Shown piece after piece: positions 35,621 through 44,389 of a stretch of DNA of 64,000 nt. The stretch is taken from NCBI RefSeq assembly GCF_000731985.1, contig NZ_JNCS01000010.1, positions 1 through 64,000 on the forward strand, written 5' to 3'. The notes below the pieces were generated by a model, which saw nothing but the letters and a program-made list of their open reading frames with translations, did not search any database and had not been told where the DNA came from. A program made the translations under genes and the position numbers. Numbering within the stretch: position 1 is the stretch's first letter; every line of letters begins with the position of its first letter. The DNA comes from Natrinema altunense. GTDB taxonomy: Archaea; Halobacteriota; Halobacteria; Halobacteriales; Natrialbaceae.

Positions 35621-36802
35621 CAGGTAGATACTCGAGTTCACCTACTTCAATTATTTAAACACGGTACCAATATCTCGGTTAGATTTGGCCCCGAAAATCG
35701 GACATTCAGAGAGAGCGCGAGAGGGGGTCAGGGGGTCCGGGTTCATCAGGAGGCTATCCCATCTACGACTCGAGTGGTCCCATTCGACCGCCCACGATAA
35801 CCCCCCTGATCCCCCACCCCGGCCAGACCCCCGCCTCTCCTACCCCTATCAGCCTACCCGATCCCCGAGGGGTACCCATTGGCCCTGCTTCTGTAGAGCG
35901 CTCACAGGGTGCTGGTACGAGTGTGTAGATAGATAAGTTCGGGTCGGCTGACCCCAACCCGACTAACGCCGACCCCCGTCCTCACCGAGAGCCAGTCCCA
36001 ACTACCAGTTACCCCATTGGACACCCCGGCAGACCCACTCCCCCACCCCTACGGGGTCCCCCCTGTCCCACGACGGCGTCAGCAGTCACAGGGATACAGT
36101 AAGATGATCCCTATGATGGGCAAACGTGTAAGACGACCAAGTCCCTTGCCGGGACGGCACCCACTACAGAGGTTGTGCTAACAAACGTTGCTGACTATTA
36201 GCGATGGGAGGGGTCGAAGAACCAGAAAGCTCCTGCTCGGCGGGTGGGTTTCGAGCGGAGAATATCCGCAGAGAGTGCCAAACCAATTTTACCAATTCGG
36301 GGTTTAGAGGTTGACTGACTCGACACTTTTGCGGTCAGCTTGGTCGAGACGATGTTTCCCTCCCGATGGTGGAGAAAGGTTCATCAGCATAGTTCCAGTC
36401 AACGTGTCTGACCTACAGCGGCGTTTGTGCTACCTCGAGCGGACCCTCATTCGTAGTTAGTAGTGGTCGCGGTCTTCAAGCGGGACGCTATGTGGATGAT
36501 CTATCCTTGTGTTAGTGGTAGGTCGTCGTTTGTGTAGTCTCTATAACGTTATAGACGTAGTATGAGGGACGACCCTCGACACTACGTAGGACAACAGTGA
36601 GATAGTACAATAGGGTCGTCTGTCGTCCCTATACTATATGAAGAGTAGAACGAACGATACTCTTGTTCTATAGACTGTATAGGACGAACAACTACGACTA
36701 CTGTAGAAGAGAGAAGGGAAAACATACGAAAGGGATAGAGTGTTGCTGTAGTTGTTCTAAACGAACAGCAGAGAAAGACGAGATAGATAGAAGACAAGGG
36801 CA
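35621..36802. other. 1.2-kb gene-poor region with skewed and palindromic sequence
   Basis: I find no convincing gene. At 35723-35735 GGGGGTCAGGGGG is nearly complementary to CCCCCTGATCCCCC at 35802-35815. From about 35800 to 36070 the plus strand is strikingly C-rich and G-poor. At 36541-36554 CTATAACGTTATAG is a perfect palindrome, and an imperfect inverted repeat (TAGTATGAGGGACGAC / GTCGTCCCTATACTA) lies at 36558-36573 and 36622-36636. The right part is AT-rich. Origin or control-region roles are possible. Confidence 0.5.
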
Positions 36803-37321
36803 CTACCAGTCTAACGGGTTAGTAGTATCCCCGGCGTCACCGTCGTCGGCGTCCGAATCAGTATCTTCACCGTCAGTTCCGTCTTGACTCTTGTTCTTCG
36901 ATGGTTCAGAAGATTCACCAGAGGATGACACAGAACTATTGGACTCCGACCAGTCATTAGAGACGACGCTGGCATGGGTAGAGTCGGAGCGAATCGAACC
37001 CTGTAGTTTCAGGGATCCTCTTGGGATGTATCCGCCGACCCCGGTGATACGTTCGCCAGAGAAGTTGTGTGGCGCTACCTTTCTGCCACCTTCAACACGG
37101 AGTTCCGTCGGCCAGAAATTGCTCCGTCGCAGGAGACGCCGACATGGTCCACGAATCTCCGAATAGACCCACACGACAGGGTCTTCGTATGGAACTGACT
37201 CCGGTAGTGGTTCACCGGCTTTCGACCAGCGAATCTGCATTTCCTTTTCGAGCGGCTCGAGGTCGTTGTCTTCGCCAACAGCCGCACACAGTTCGTCTCG
37301 ATTGAACTCTTCGTCACTCAT
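36803..37321 (-). CDS. Element-encoded protein of unknown function with disordered tail
   Basis: 172 aa. The N-terminal about 105 residues look folded (LEKEMQIRWSKAGEPLPESV, DPVVWVYSEIRGPCRRLLRR, ERITGVGGYIPRGSLKLQG). The C-terminal about 65 residues are a Ser/Asp/Glu/Gly-rich disordered tail. No known motif. Two arginine pairs near the middle could contact nucleic acid. It lies next to the AT-rich palindromic region, so a role in replication or control of the element is possible but unsupported. Confidence 0.6.
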   Translation of the reverse strand: MSDEEFNRDELCAAVGEDNDLEPLEKEMQIRWSKAGEPLPESVPYEDPVVWVYSEIRGPCRRLLRRSNFWPTELRVEGGRKVAPHNFSGERITGVGGYIPRGSLKLQGSIRSDSTHASVVSNDWSESNSSVSSSGESSEPSKNKSQDGTDGEDTDSDADDGDAGDTTNPLDW

Positions 37322-37913
37322 TGGTATGATTCGTCGTTGGGGTCGTTCGAGCGCTCGATTCTGGTAGGGATCGCTTGGCTGTACCTGCTTGACTTCCGCG
37401 AGGTGTTCTGTATTTCATTGTGTGAACATGGAAACTGCCGAGAGCCGTCCCCAACGGTTTTGATTCCCTACCCGGTAGAACCAGATAGAGAGTCCGGGGG
37501 AACTCGGCTCTCACTTGCTCGACGCCGAAACCGGGACCGTCCCCTGTAAGGTTGGCCCGGCGGCGTCGTCCTTTGCTGTCGAATCTCTCGATTAGTAGCT
37601 CACATAGCAATTAAGACTATGGAGACACGGGCACATAAGTATTATCAATATGATGATATGTATATCAGCGGAATTTCCGGGGATTCTTTCTGATAGGGAT
37701 ATTGGCGTGACCGCCGCTAATTTGTCTCTTCCTGTACCGCAGACTGGCCAATAGGGGTATTGAGAGTGGGGCACCAGCCAAGTCAAAACACTCACAGATC
37801 TAACCTTGCAGTCCTATAGATTCACGTTCAGTCGTGCTATCGCTATTACTCGTTTCCCAATCTTTAACGTGGTTTGATTGGTTGGCTTGAAACATCCCTT
37901 CGGAGAACATCAT
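37322..37913. other. Intergenic region upstream of the type IIG gene
   Basis: No gene I trust. An arginine/threonine-rich frame at 37314-37610 (minus) overlaps the next start, but its composition is unlike haloarchaeal proteins. From about 37600 GC drops and TATA-like stretches occur (around 37640-37670). A GGAG ribosome-binding site precedes the IIG ATG at 37914 by about 8 nt, so that gene probably has a leader. Confidence 0.4.
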
Positions 37914-40900
37914 ATGCCACCTGCTACAACATCTACTCCGCAAACCGAGTTCGTTCAGGAAGCCTTCGAGACGACGGTCGAAGACGAAGACGAGATACGG
38001 CTTCTCGAGGCTATTGACGACGCTGTATCCCGTCTTCGGGAACAGATAGACGACGATACGCTGGAAAACATCCTACGAGCCGACGCCGGATCGTATCGCC
38101 TTCGGAGCGACATGACTCGAGACGGGCTTCAACCCGAACCCTTCACCCAACAGGCGGTTATCGAACCACTGCTTTCGGAGTTGGGCCACTCGTTCGACAC
38201 CGAAGCAGGCGGTCTTTCTGGTGGGCGGACGATGGTCGCGGACTACACTGTCTCCCTACGCGACTACGATACCGATTCGACTCGGCTCCTTATCGAAGCC
38301 GAGCCGGTCAACAAGGATCTGGACAGCCGTGAACACGGTATCGGACAGGTTCGTGACTGGTTGAGTCAGCGCGAGTTCGAGTCCGACTTTGGATTCGCTA
38401 CCGATGGTCTTCGGTGGGCGTTCGTCCGGTACGATCCTGATTCGTACAGCCACAACGTTATCGAAGAAGTAGACCTTCAGCCTGTCTTTCTCGCGCTCTT
38501 CGAGAATCAGGTCGGGACGCGGGACCCCGTCGAGGAAGCCGTCTTCGACGCTGATCGAGAACGAGTCGCTCGGCTTCTACGTACCTTCGAGTTCGGGAAC
38601 TTCGTTTCCATCGCTGTCGAGGCTCGGCAGGTAATCAAGCGGACTCAAGAGGAAATCACTGACGAGTTCTACGACGACTACATTCGCTACGTCTTCGGGA
38701 TCGTAGACGAGAACGAAGAGACGCCGCGCTCGCTGATTGGCGATGGCGTGGTCAAACCCGACGGTGCCACCGAAGACGACGCTCGATTGTTCGCCGTCGA
38801 GTTGATGAATCGTCTCGTGTTCATCAAGTTCCTCGAAGACAAGGAACTCGTTGACCCCGATCTTCTGCTGACGCTCAAGGATACCTACGAGGACGGGATG
38901 TACACCGGGTCGCTCTACGACGAGTTCGTCAAGCCGCTGTTCTACGACGTGATGAACGAGAAGCCCGACCAGCGGCCCTCGACGGTCCAAAACATCGACG
39001 TTTTCGAGGACATTCCGTACCTTAACGGTGGGCTGTTCCGTCCGTCTCTTGGCGACGACGAGTTCGATGAAGAGGACTTCGACGTGCGGAACTCGGTACT
39101 GAAATCCATCATCGACCTGCTGGAACGCTACAGTTTCTCCGCAGGCGGCTCTCCAACTGATCTTGACCCGAGTGTCCTGGGGAATGTCTTCGAGAAGACT
39201 ATCAACTACATCACCAGCGACAACGCAGATAACAACAAGGAACTCGGAGCGTACTACACCCCGAGCGAGATAACGCGCTTCTGCGCTGAAGAGACGGTTC
39301 GACCAGCGCTATTGGATCGCTTCGGTCGCGTGCTGGTCGAAGAGCGTGGGTGGCCCGAGCCGGAAGTCGAGAACTATGATTCGGTGTACTCGCTCATTGA
39401 GGATCTGCCGGGCAACTGGAGTCTGATTAGCTCCCTTCTCGCAGAGGTAGACGAGTTCCGTGTCGTGGATCCTGCCTGTGGGAGTGGACACTTCCTCACG
39501 TCAGTCCTCGAAGAAATCGTCAATGTCCGGAAGGCGCTGTATGCACAGAACGAGAACTACCCACAGGAGTACCGCCTGAAGAAGACGACAGTCCTGAATA
39601 ATATCTACGGTGTAGACCTGATGGGACCTGCCGTCGAAATCGGGAAACTCCGGCTGTGGCTTTCCATCATTTCCGAGTTAGACGAGGATGTAGTGGACGA
39701 TCTTGACGACGACGAGCTTGCACTACCAAACATCGTCTTCAACCTGCGGGAAGGGAACAGCCTCATTGGCTACACCGGCTTCCCCGAGACGACTGACGAC
39801 GGCGAATACACGCTCGGGAGTTTCACTGAAGACAGTGTTCGGGACCGCTATCAGGGGATCATAGACGAAATCGAAAACCACGAACAAGCGCTGGACACCG
39901 AAGTTGCCGAAGAACACCGACAGAAGGCATTCGAGAAACTACGCGAGGCCCGTGAAGACCTGATAGATGACATTCACCGTGATTTCCAAGAAGCGGGTGT
40001 GGACGAAATCACTCCACAGGAGGTCGCGGAGATGAACCCCTTCAATTGGGTGTTGGAGTTTGCAGAGGTATATGCTGAAGGCGGATTTGATGTGGTTGTC
40101 GGGAATCCTCCGTGGGACCGACTGAAACCTCTTCGAGATGATTATTTCGCACGGTATTACCCTACTTTCCGAACTCTGCCACCAGATGAGAAAGACCAGA
40201 AGCAGGAAGAGTTATTGAATGATGATAGGATTGCGGAGGGATGGAATGAATATCTTGAGAACATGGAAAAAAGATCGGAATACTTCAAAAATAGTTCCGA
40301 GTATTCACTTCAGAGGCCAGAGATTGACGGCCGGGTGAAGCCAAATCCGAATGATCTCTCGGCATTATTTTTAGAACGGGTTTTCAATATTGCAGACAGT
40401 AGTTCACATATAGCACAGGTTCTCCCCGGCGCAGTGTTCAACGGAGCATCATGCAAAGACTTACGGAGTCATCTCCTTGACAACACACGACTCAAAGCGT
40501 TACCCATCTTCGAGAATCACGGTATCTTTGACCAGATTCATGGACAATACAAATTTGGAGTTCCCGTCTTTGAGAATCAAGGTTCAACTGATGACGTAAC
40601 CGGAATCTATCAGGAGGGGAATGTTGAGATACTCCAGACATTTGAGAGAGACGCGATCGACATTCCGAAGAAAGTTCTCGAATCATATTCACCGGAAGCT
40701 CGTATCTTCCCATATATCGAGTCAGAGGAGAAATTGGAAGTTATCAAGACCCTAATTGAAAAACCGCCTTTAGGAGATAAGACTGCCTCAAATTGGTATA
40801 TGGAGCCGTATCAAGGGCTTCGTCGGACAAGCGATTCTGACAGATTTGTTGATGAATCAGAGGGCGAATATCCCGTCTACGGTGGTAGCAATATATATCA

Positions 40901-41747
40901 ATTCTCATATAATAATAAATTCTTTGAAGATATAGATTCACCTGAATTCTGGAGCGTTGAAGAGGAGACTAACCCGGAAAAGAGCGCCAAGCAACGTATG
41001 CGTGAAAAGACAGTAGGGGACCTAAAGAAAGCTATTTATGAAGAATTTGAGGGATCTGGTTCGCAGAAAAGCTTTGTCAATAACTTACTGGAAGAACATC
41101 GTGGAAGATCCTTGAGTAAAAAAGACGTTCTCCTTGATAGTACAGAAGCTCGAATTGTATTGCGAGATATTACAAATTCCACAAACGAGCGGACACTCAT
41201 TTCTACAGTTCTTCCTGAAGGAATTGTCTGTCATAATACCCTCCGAACAGTTCGCAATTATCAGATTGAACCCTTTGAGGAAGGACTAACAGAAGATCCA
41301 TTACACAGCTTCTACCAGCGGATATTCACAGATAAAGAGCTATTTGTCGGGGTTGGTCTGCTTAATTCTCTTCCCTTTGACTATCTTATCCGAACCAAGG
41401 TGGACACCCATATTGTCACCTACAAGTTTAAAGAAACGCAAATGCCTCACCTTTCAGAGGGGGATGAGTGGTTTGACTATATCTGGAAGCGAGCCGCTCG
41501 ACTCAACTGCTACGGTGAGCAGTTCGAGGAAATTCGCGACCGGCTCGGTGGTATCGACCCGGCAACTGACATGGACGAACGGCGGGAAGTTCAAGCTGAA
41601 CTCGACGCCGCCGCGTTCCATGCCTATGGACTCGACCGCGACCAGACCGAGTTCGTCCTCGACGACTTCCACCGAGTACAGAACCCGCGCCTGATGGACG
41701 AAGATTACTTCGAGACAGTCTTGGAGAAGTACGACGAGTTGTCGTAA
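37914..41747 (+). CDS. Type IIG restriction-modification enzyme (Eco57I-like), single polypeptide
   Basis: 1277 aa. N-terminal nuclease-like domain (about 55-200): a strand Asp near residue 110 and LLIEAEPVNKD at about 126-136. The usual E-x-K reads E-A-E here. A helical region follows. The adenine methylase core has LGAYYTPSEITRF (about 443), motif I DPACGSGHFLTSVLE (about 518), the acidic NNIYGVDLMGPAVEIGKLRL segment, and motif IV VVVGNPPWDRL (about 731). The target-recognition half follows to the C-terminus. From about 40040 to 41460 base composition falls to roughly 40% GC in sampled lines versus about 56% before it, which suggests an exchanged specificity region. The start at 37914 has a GGAG ribosome-binding site; an earlier in-frame start adds 12 residues. 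BREX PglX-type methylases are the alternative, but no other BREX gene is present. Confidence 0.88.
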   Translation: MPPATTSTPQTEFVQEAFETTVEDEDEIRLLEAIDDAVSRLREQIDDDTLENILRADAGSYRLRSDMTRDGLQPEPFTQQAVIEPLLSELGHSFDTEAGGLSGGRTMVADYTVSLRDYDTDSTRLLIEAEPVNKDLDSREHGIGQVRDWLSQREFESDFGFATDGLRWAFVRYDPDSYSHNVIEEVDLQPVFLALFENQVGTRDPVEEAVFDADRERVARLLRTFEFGNFVSIAVEARQVIKRTQEEITDEFYDDYIRYVFGIVDENEETPRSLIGDGVVKPDGATEDDARLFAVELMNRLVFIKFLEDKELVDPDLLLTLKDTYEDGMYTGSLYDEFVKPLFYDVMNEKPDQRPSTVQNIDVFEDIPYLNGGLFRPSLGDDEFDEEDFDVRNSVLKSIIDLLERYSFSAGGSPTDLDPSVLGNVFEKTINYITSDNADNNKELGAYYTPSEITRFCAEETVRPALLDRFGRVLVEERGWPEPEVENYDSVYSLIEDLPGNWSLISSLLAEVDEFRVVDPACGSGHFLTSVLEEIVNVRKALYAQNENYPQEYRLKKTTVLNNIYGVDLMGPAVEIGKLRLWLSIISELDEDVVDDLDDDELALPNIVFNLREGNSLIGYTGFPETTDDGEYTLGSFTEDSVRDRYQGIIDEIENHEQALDTEVAEEHRQKAFEKLREAREDLIDDIHRDFQEAGVDEITPQEVAEMNPFNWVLEFAEVYAEGGFDVVVGNPPWDRLKPLRDDYFARYYPTFRTLPPDEKDQKQEELLNDDRIAEGWNEYLENMEKRSEYFKNSSEYSLQRPEIDGRVKPNPNDLSALFLERVFNIADSSSHIAQVLPGAVFNGASCKDLRSHLLDNTRLKALPIFENHGIFDQIHGQYKFGVPVFENQGSTDDVTGIYQEGNVEILQTFERDAIDIPKKVLESYSPEARIFPYIESEEKLEVIKTLIEKPPLGDKTASNWYMEPYQGLRRTSDSDRFVDESEGEYPVYGGSNIYQFSYNNKFFEDIDSPEFWSVEEETNPEKSAKQRMREKTVGDLKKAIYEEFEGSGSQKSFVNNLLEEHRGRSLSKKDVLLDSTEARIVLRDITNSTNERTLISTVLPEGIVCHNTLRTVRNYQIEPFEEGLTEDPLHSFYQRIFTDKELFVGVGLLNSLPFDYLIRTKVDTHIVTYKFKETQMPHLSEGDEWFDYIWKRAARLNCYGEQFEEIRDRLGGIDPATDMDERREVQAELDAAAFHAYGLDRDQTEFVLDDFHRVQNPRLMDEDYFETVLEKYDELS

Positions 41748-41749
41748 CG

Positions 41750-42697
41750 TTATAGCTGCTGAATCCGGTCGTAGAAGACCTCGTGGAACTTCTCACCGTG
41801 TTCAACCATCCAATCGAGGTATTCATCCCATTGGTCTTGGTCCGTCACATCAGCGGACTTCGTGACCACAATCCGACTTCGCTTCTTCCCTGAACGTGTT
41901 TCCTCTGGTTCGTTCCACGTTAGTTCTCGGTCAAATTCGGACTCGATCTGTTGGGATTGCTCGATCAACTCTCGATACGCTTCGGCGTCGTCTCGGATCA
42001 CAAGCCCGGTCCCGAGTTCGTTGTCGCGCGAGTTGATGGTGAACTGAAGTTCGAAGCCCGCTTTTCCAATCGGGTTGTTGTAGTAGTATTCCGGGTACGG
42101 TTTCCGTGCGCTCAAGGGAGTATCGCGGTCCTCGATCCGATCCCGAAACTCGGTCCAAAACTCTTCCTGCAATGTCTCCGTCTCGGTCAGCTCACCCTCT
42201 GATCGTTTGGCCTTCTCCTTCCACTCGCTCGGTTCTGCAACAGGATTGAGCCGGACAGCAGGATCGGAATCTCCTATTTTCCATACTTCGAGGCGGATAG
42301 CGAACAGGTCTACGCCCTCACGACTGTTCTCGTTGAGCCATTGCATCGCGTCTCGGTGTTCGTCGTAGAATCGAGGCGCTATCCATACGATAATGTCCGC
42401 GTCAACACCGGAGGCGTAGGCAATAGACTTCCCCAAGTGGTCATGATCCGAGGGGTTCAGTTGATTCTCGATAACGACGTTTCGGTTGTCGTCTACGACC
42501 TCTGCGAGAATATCGACGTTGTAACGTCCAACGCTCTTCTCTTCCTCGATTATCTCGAGGTCCAACCCTAACGAGTCTTCCAACTTGGAAACGCCCTCTG
42601 CGCGGATTTCATCTGCTATCCATGGAGTGAACTCTTGCGCCTCATGCTCCCAATACTCGCGTGCTTCTTGGGCTTCAAGCGAAGCAAATTCGGGCAT
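41750..42697 (-). CDS. PD-(D/E)xK nuclease-like protein with DUF4268 domain
   Basis: 315 aa from ATG 42697; a TTG nine codons upstream is a weaker alternative. The N-terminal domain has the nuclease-like pattern VGRYNVDILAEV...NVVIENQLNPSDHDHLGKSI, with Asp and Glu-x-Gln on adjacent strands, and then SGVDADIIVWIAPRF. The C-terminal half (about 170-315) resembles DUF4268: WTEFRDRIEDRDTPLSARKP, YYYNNPIGKAGFELQFTINS. It ends 2 nt from the stop of the type IIG gene, in convergent orientation. A CTTTTTGAC box lies about 30 nt before the start, and three zinc-protein genes precede it on the same strand. Role in defence is inferred from context. Confidence 0.78.
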   Translation of the reverse strand: MPEFASLEAQEAREYWEHEAQEFTPWIADEIRAEGVSKLEDSLGLDLEIIEEEKSVGRYNVDILAEVVDDNRNVVIENQLNPSDHDHLGKSIAYASGVDADIIVWIAPRFYDEHRDAMQWLNENSREGVDLFAIRLEVWKIGDSDPAVRLNPVAEPSEWKEKAKRSEGELTETETLQEEFWTEFRDRIEDRDTPLSARKPYPEYYYNNPIGKAGFELQFTINSRDNELGTGLVIRDDAEAYRELIEQSQQIESEFDRELTWNEPEETRSGKKRSRIVVTKSADVTDQDQWDEYLDWMVEHGEKFHEVFYDRIQQL

Positions 42698-42735
42698 ACC
42701 GGGAACCACTAACCGGTCTGTCAAAAAGCTGCCTA

Positions 42736-43017
42736 CTATTCTTCGGGCCGACTTCGATCCACCGTAGTCACACCGACGAGTCGATTACGCCAGACAACCG
42801 CCTCGATGACGACTTCATCGGCTCCGTCAGTCGGTAGACCGATACTCGTCTGGCCGCAGTCGGTACACGATACCCGGCGGATGATCCATCCGTCGCCATC
42901 GTAGTGCGTGGCGTAGGCGACCGCTTTGTCACCCGTTCGGATTCCTTTGTTGCACGAGTCGCAGGTGGTTCCCGTCTTCTCTCCGTTGAGTGCTTTTGCC
43001 GGAGGAAGTTTCGTCAT
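42736..43017 (-). CDS. Zinc-ribbon protein, 93 aa
   Basis: 93 aa. Two Cys pairs (CDSCNKG near residue 19 and CTDCGQT near 51) suggest a single zinc ribbon, followed by a beta-rich tail (DEVVIEAVVWRNRLVGVTTV). The ATG overlaps the stop of the SWIM gene (ATGA), and the gene ends 38 nt before the DUF4268 gene. Probably co-transcribed with both. It could bind nucleic acid or a partner protein. Confidence 0.65.
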   Translation of the reverse strand: MTKLPPAKALNGEKTGTTCDSCNKGIRTGDKAVAYATHYDGDGWIIRRVSCTDCGQTSIGLPTDGADEVVIEAVVWRNRLVGVTTVDRSRPEE

Positions 43018-43451
43018 TCGGAATCACCCGGAAGATCGCGCTGACCATCCCGATAGCAGTCGAAGCACGGGAAGTCGTGGTCGTCACACCAGCACTCGTT
43101 CTCGTTGGTGTCCTCGGTAGCGAACGAGTCGAGCGTCACACCACCGTCGGCGCGAACGGGCCGCTCCCGGCTGGCCGCTTCGAGGACTGGTTCTCGAATA
43201 GCGACCGCGATCATGTGCTTGCACGGACCCGACTGATATTCGAAGGCCGGACAGGTGCAATCGCTCGGGATACCGCCCTCGACATGGACGGTATAGGTGT
43301 GATCGTCAGCGTCCTCGTGGGAGCCGTTGACTACCTCTACGTCGCCGTCTCCGAGCAGCGCAAACGAGAACGCTTCCCACTGCGCTCGCTTCTCGACTGC
43401 CACGTCGGCGTCAAGTACGTCCACCACATTGGTAGGGGAAATCGCCGCCAT
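43014..43451 (-). CDS. SWIM zinc-finger protein
   Basis: 145 aa from ATG 43451. The SWIM motif Cys-x-Cys-x(n)-Cys-x-His is clear in SDCTCPAFEYQSGPCKHMIA (about residues 72-91). A second cysteine cluster occurs near the C-terminus (ECWCDDHDFPCFDCYRDG). The N-terminus is helical (VVDVLDADVAVEKRAQWEAF). SWIM domains bind DNA or proteins. Longer upstream reading overlaps the preceding zinc gene and is rejected. Middle of a tight three-gene run. Confidence 0.8.
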   Translation of the reverse strand: MAAISPTNVVDVLDADVAVEKRAQWEAFSFALLGDGDVEVVNGSHEDADDHTYTVHVEGGIPSDCTCPAFEYQSGPCKHMIAVAIREPVLEAASRERPVRADGGVTLDSFATEDTNENECWCDDHDFPCFDCYRDGQRDLPGDSE

Positions 43452-43453
43452 CG

Positions 43454-43663
43454 TTATCCCTCGATGTAGGTGACGAACTCGTTCCCGCACTCGGTACAAC
43501 GATGGGTGTACGTCACGAACTCGCTGTAGCCGACCGACTTGCTCGTCTGAATGGCTTCGACGCCACAGGCACACGGCGATCCGGAATCCAGATGGAATCC
43601 CGGTAGTTCTCGAAGTATCTGTTGTTCGGTACGCTCTTGACTCTCGACGTGCGTAGTTGGCAT
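43454..43663 (-). CDS. Small zinc-ribbon protein, 69 aa
   Basis: 69 aa. Cys-x-Cys at CACGVEA and Cys-x2-Cys at CTECGNEFVTY make a likely zinc ribbon at the C-terminus. It stops 2 nt before the SWIM gene start. First gene of the run; a TATTATAC box at about 43750-43760 and a GC-rich hairpin (arms CGCCTG/CAGGCG at 43690-43707) lie upstream, so its mRNA would have a structured leader of about 60-70 nt. Confidence 0.65.
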   Translation of the reverse strand: MPTTHVESQERTEQQILRELPGFHLDSGSPCACGVEAIQTSKSVGYSEFVTYTHRCTECGNEFVTYIEG

Positions 43664-44010
43664 TGGTCTTCCCTCTGAAGGCCACCGCTCGCCTGTTCCA
43701 GCAGGCGGGCTTTTCGACGCGAATTACGCCCCGAGAAGCGGTTGCCCTCTATTGTATAATAGGGGCTGTAGGATTATTATTGTTGGGAATTATAACTCCA
43801 TAGACAATGCATAGTGTGTATTCTACTTGTCTCATATAGCCGCTCAATGCCGTTGAGACGGATCGGGAAATACGATGATCAAGACCACTCGCTTGGACGG
43901 CAGGTTCACTCACGCCCTACTCATGGCGCTCTCCCTGGTCGTTGGCGACAAGGACACCCTCGGAAATTGCAGTAGAAGTATTCTCTTCCCGGTTTAGGGA
44001 ACGAACATGG
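43664..44010. other. Intergenic region with promoter of the zinc-gene run
   Basis: Contains the TATTATAC box and the hairpin described with the neighbouring gene. An AT-rich stretch from about 43745 to 43830 has several TATA-like words. No gene is seen. Confidence 0.4.
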
Positions 44011-44277
44011 TTAGTCCTCGTCCGGCTCGAGTTCGGCGGCGTCAAGATCACCATCGAGATACTGGTGGCCTTCGTCGGTAAGGACGTACACCCCATTCCC
44101 GAGGAAACGAATCAATCCATACCGATCTAATTTCTTCATCCGCTGGTGTAGATGTGTACGGCTGAATCGGACGTATTCGTTTTGTGATAGACTTGTCGGC
44201 GTGCCTGACTCTTTCTCCTCAAGCGCCTCAAGAATCCGTTCGTCTGCGATACTCATCCAATCCGCCGATTTTCTCAT
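44011..44277 (-). CDS. PhiH1-like winged-helix repressor
   Basis: 88 aa from ATG 44277. A winged-helix domain is visible: SIADERILEALEEKESGTPT, the recognition region VRFSRTHLHQRMKKLDRYGL, and the wing LGNGVYVLTDEGHQYLDG, ending in an acidic tail. The sequence resembles the repressor of halovirus PhiH and relatives that control haloarchaeal proviruses. It is transcribed away from the lipoprotein gene; a perfect palindrome lies between them at 44327-44347. Confidence 0.8.
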   Translation of the reverse strand: MRKSADWMSIADERILEALEEKESGTPTSLSQNEYVRFSRTHLHQRMKKLDRYGLIRFLGNGVYVLTDEGHQYLDGDLDAAELEPDED

Positions 44278-44326
44278 TATCGGAAACTCGCGCCACTTGT
44301 CGTTACATATCACGAATAGTATGGTT

Positions 44327-44347
44327 TAGTTAACTCTGTGTTAACTA
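44327..44347. promoter_or_regulatory. Palindromic operator candidate
   Basis: Arms TAGTTAAC (44327-44334) and GTTAACTA (44340-44347) are perfect reverse complements separated by TCTGT. The site lies between the divergent repressor and lipoprotein genes, just upstream of the ATTATAAG box (about 44357-44364) of the latter. Binding by the adjacent repressor is inferred. Confidence 0.6.
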
Positions 44348-44389
44348 CAGAAACAATTATAAGCACTCTCTGTTTTGTGTTGAAATGAA

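Noticed and set aside
35763-35957. 64-aa Gly-rich minus-strand frame
   Set aside because: The frame follows from the C-rich tract on the plus strand; no acidic residues or motif support a protein.
36582-36803. 73-aa minus-strand frame in the AT-rich region
   Set aside because: Serine, valine and tyrosine-rich, no acidic bias, and it covers inverted repeats; more likely a chance frame in low-GC DNA.
37314-37610. 98-aa frame overlapping the start of the 172-aa gene
   Set aside because: The overlap looks operon-like, but the Arg/Thr-rich composition and lack of any motif make it doubtful.
37914-41747. BREX PglX assignment for the large methylase
   Set aside because: No brxC, pglZ, brxL or other BREX gene lies in the element, and an N-terminal nuclease-like domain fits type IIG better.
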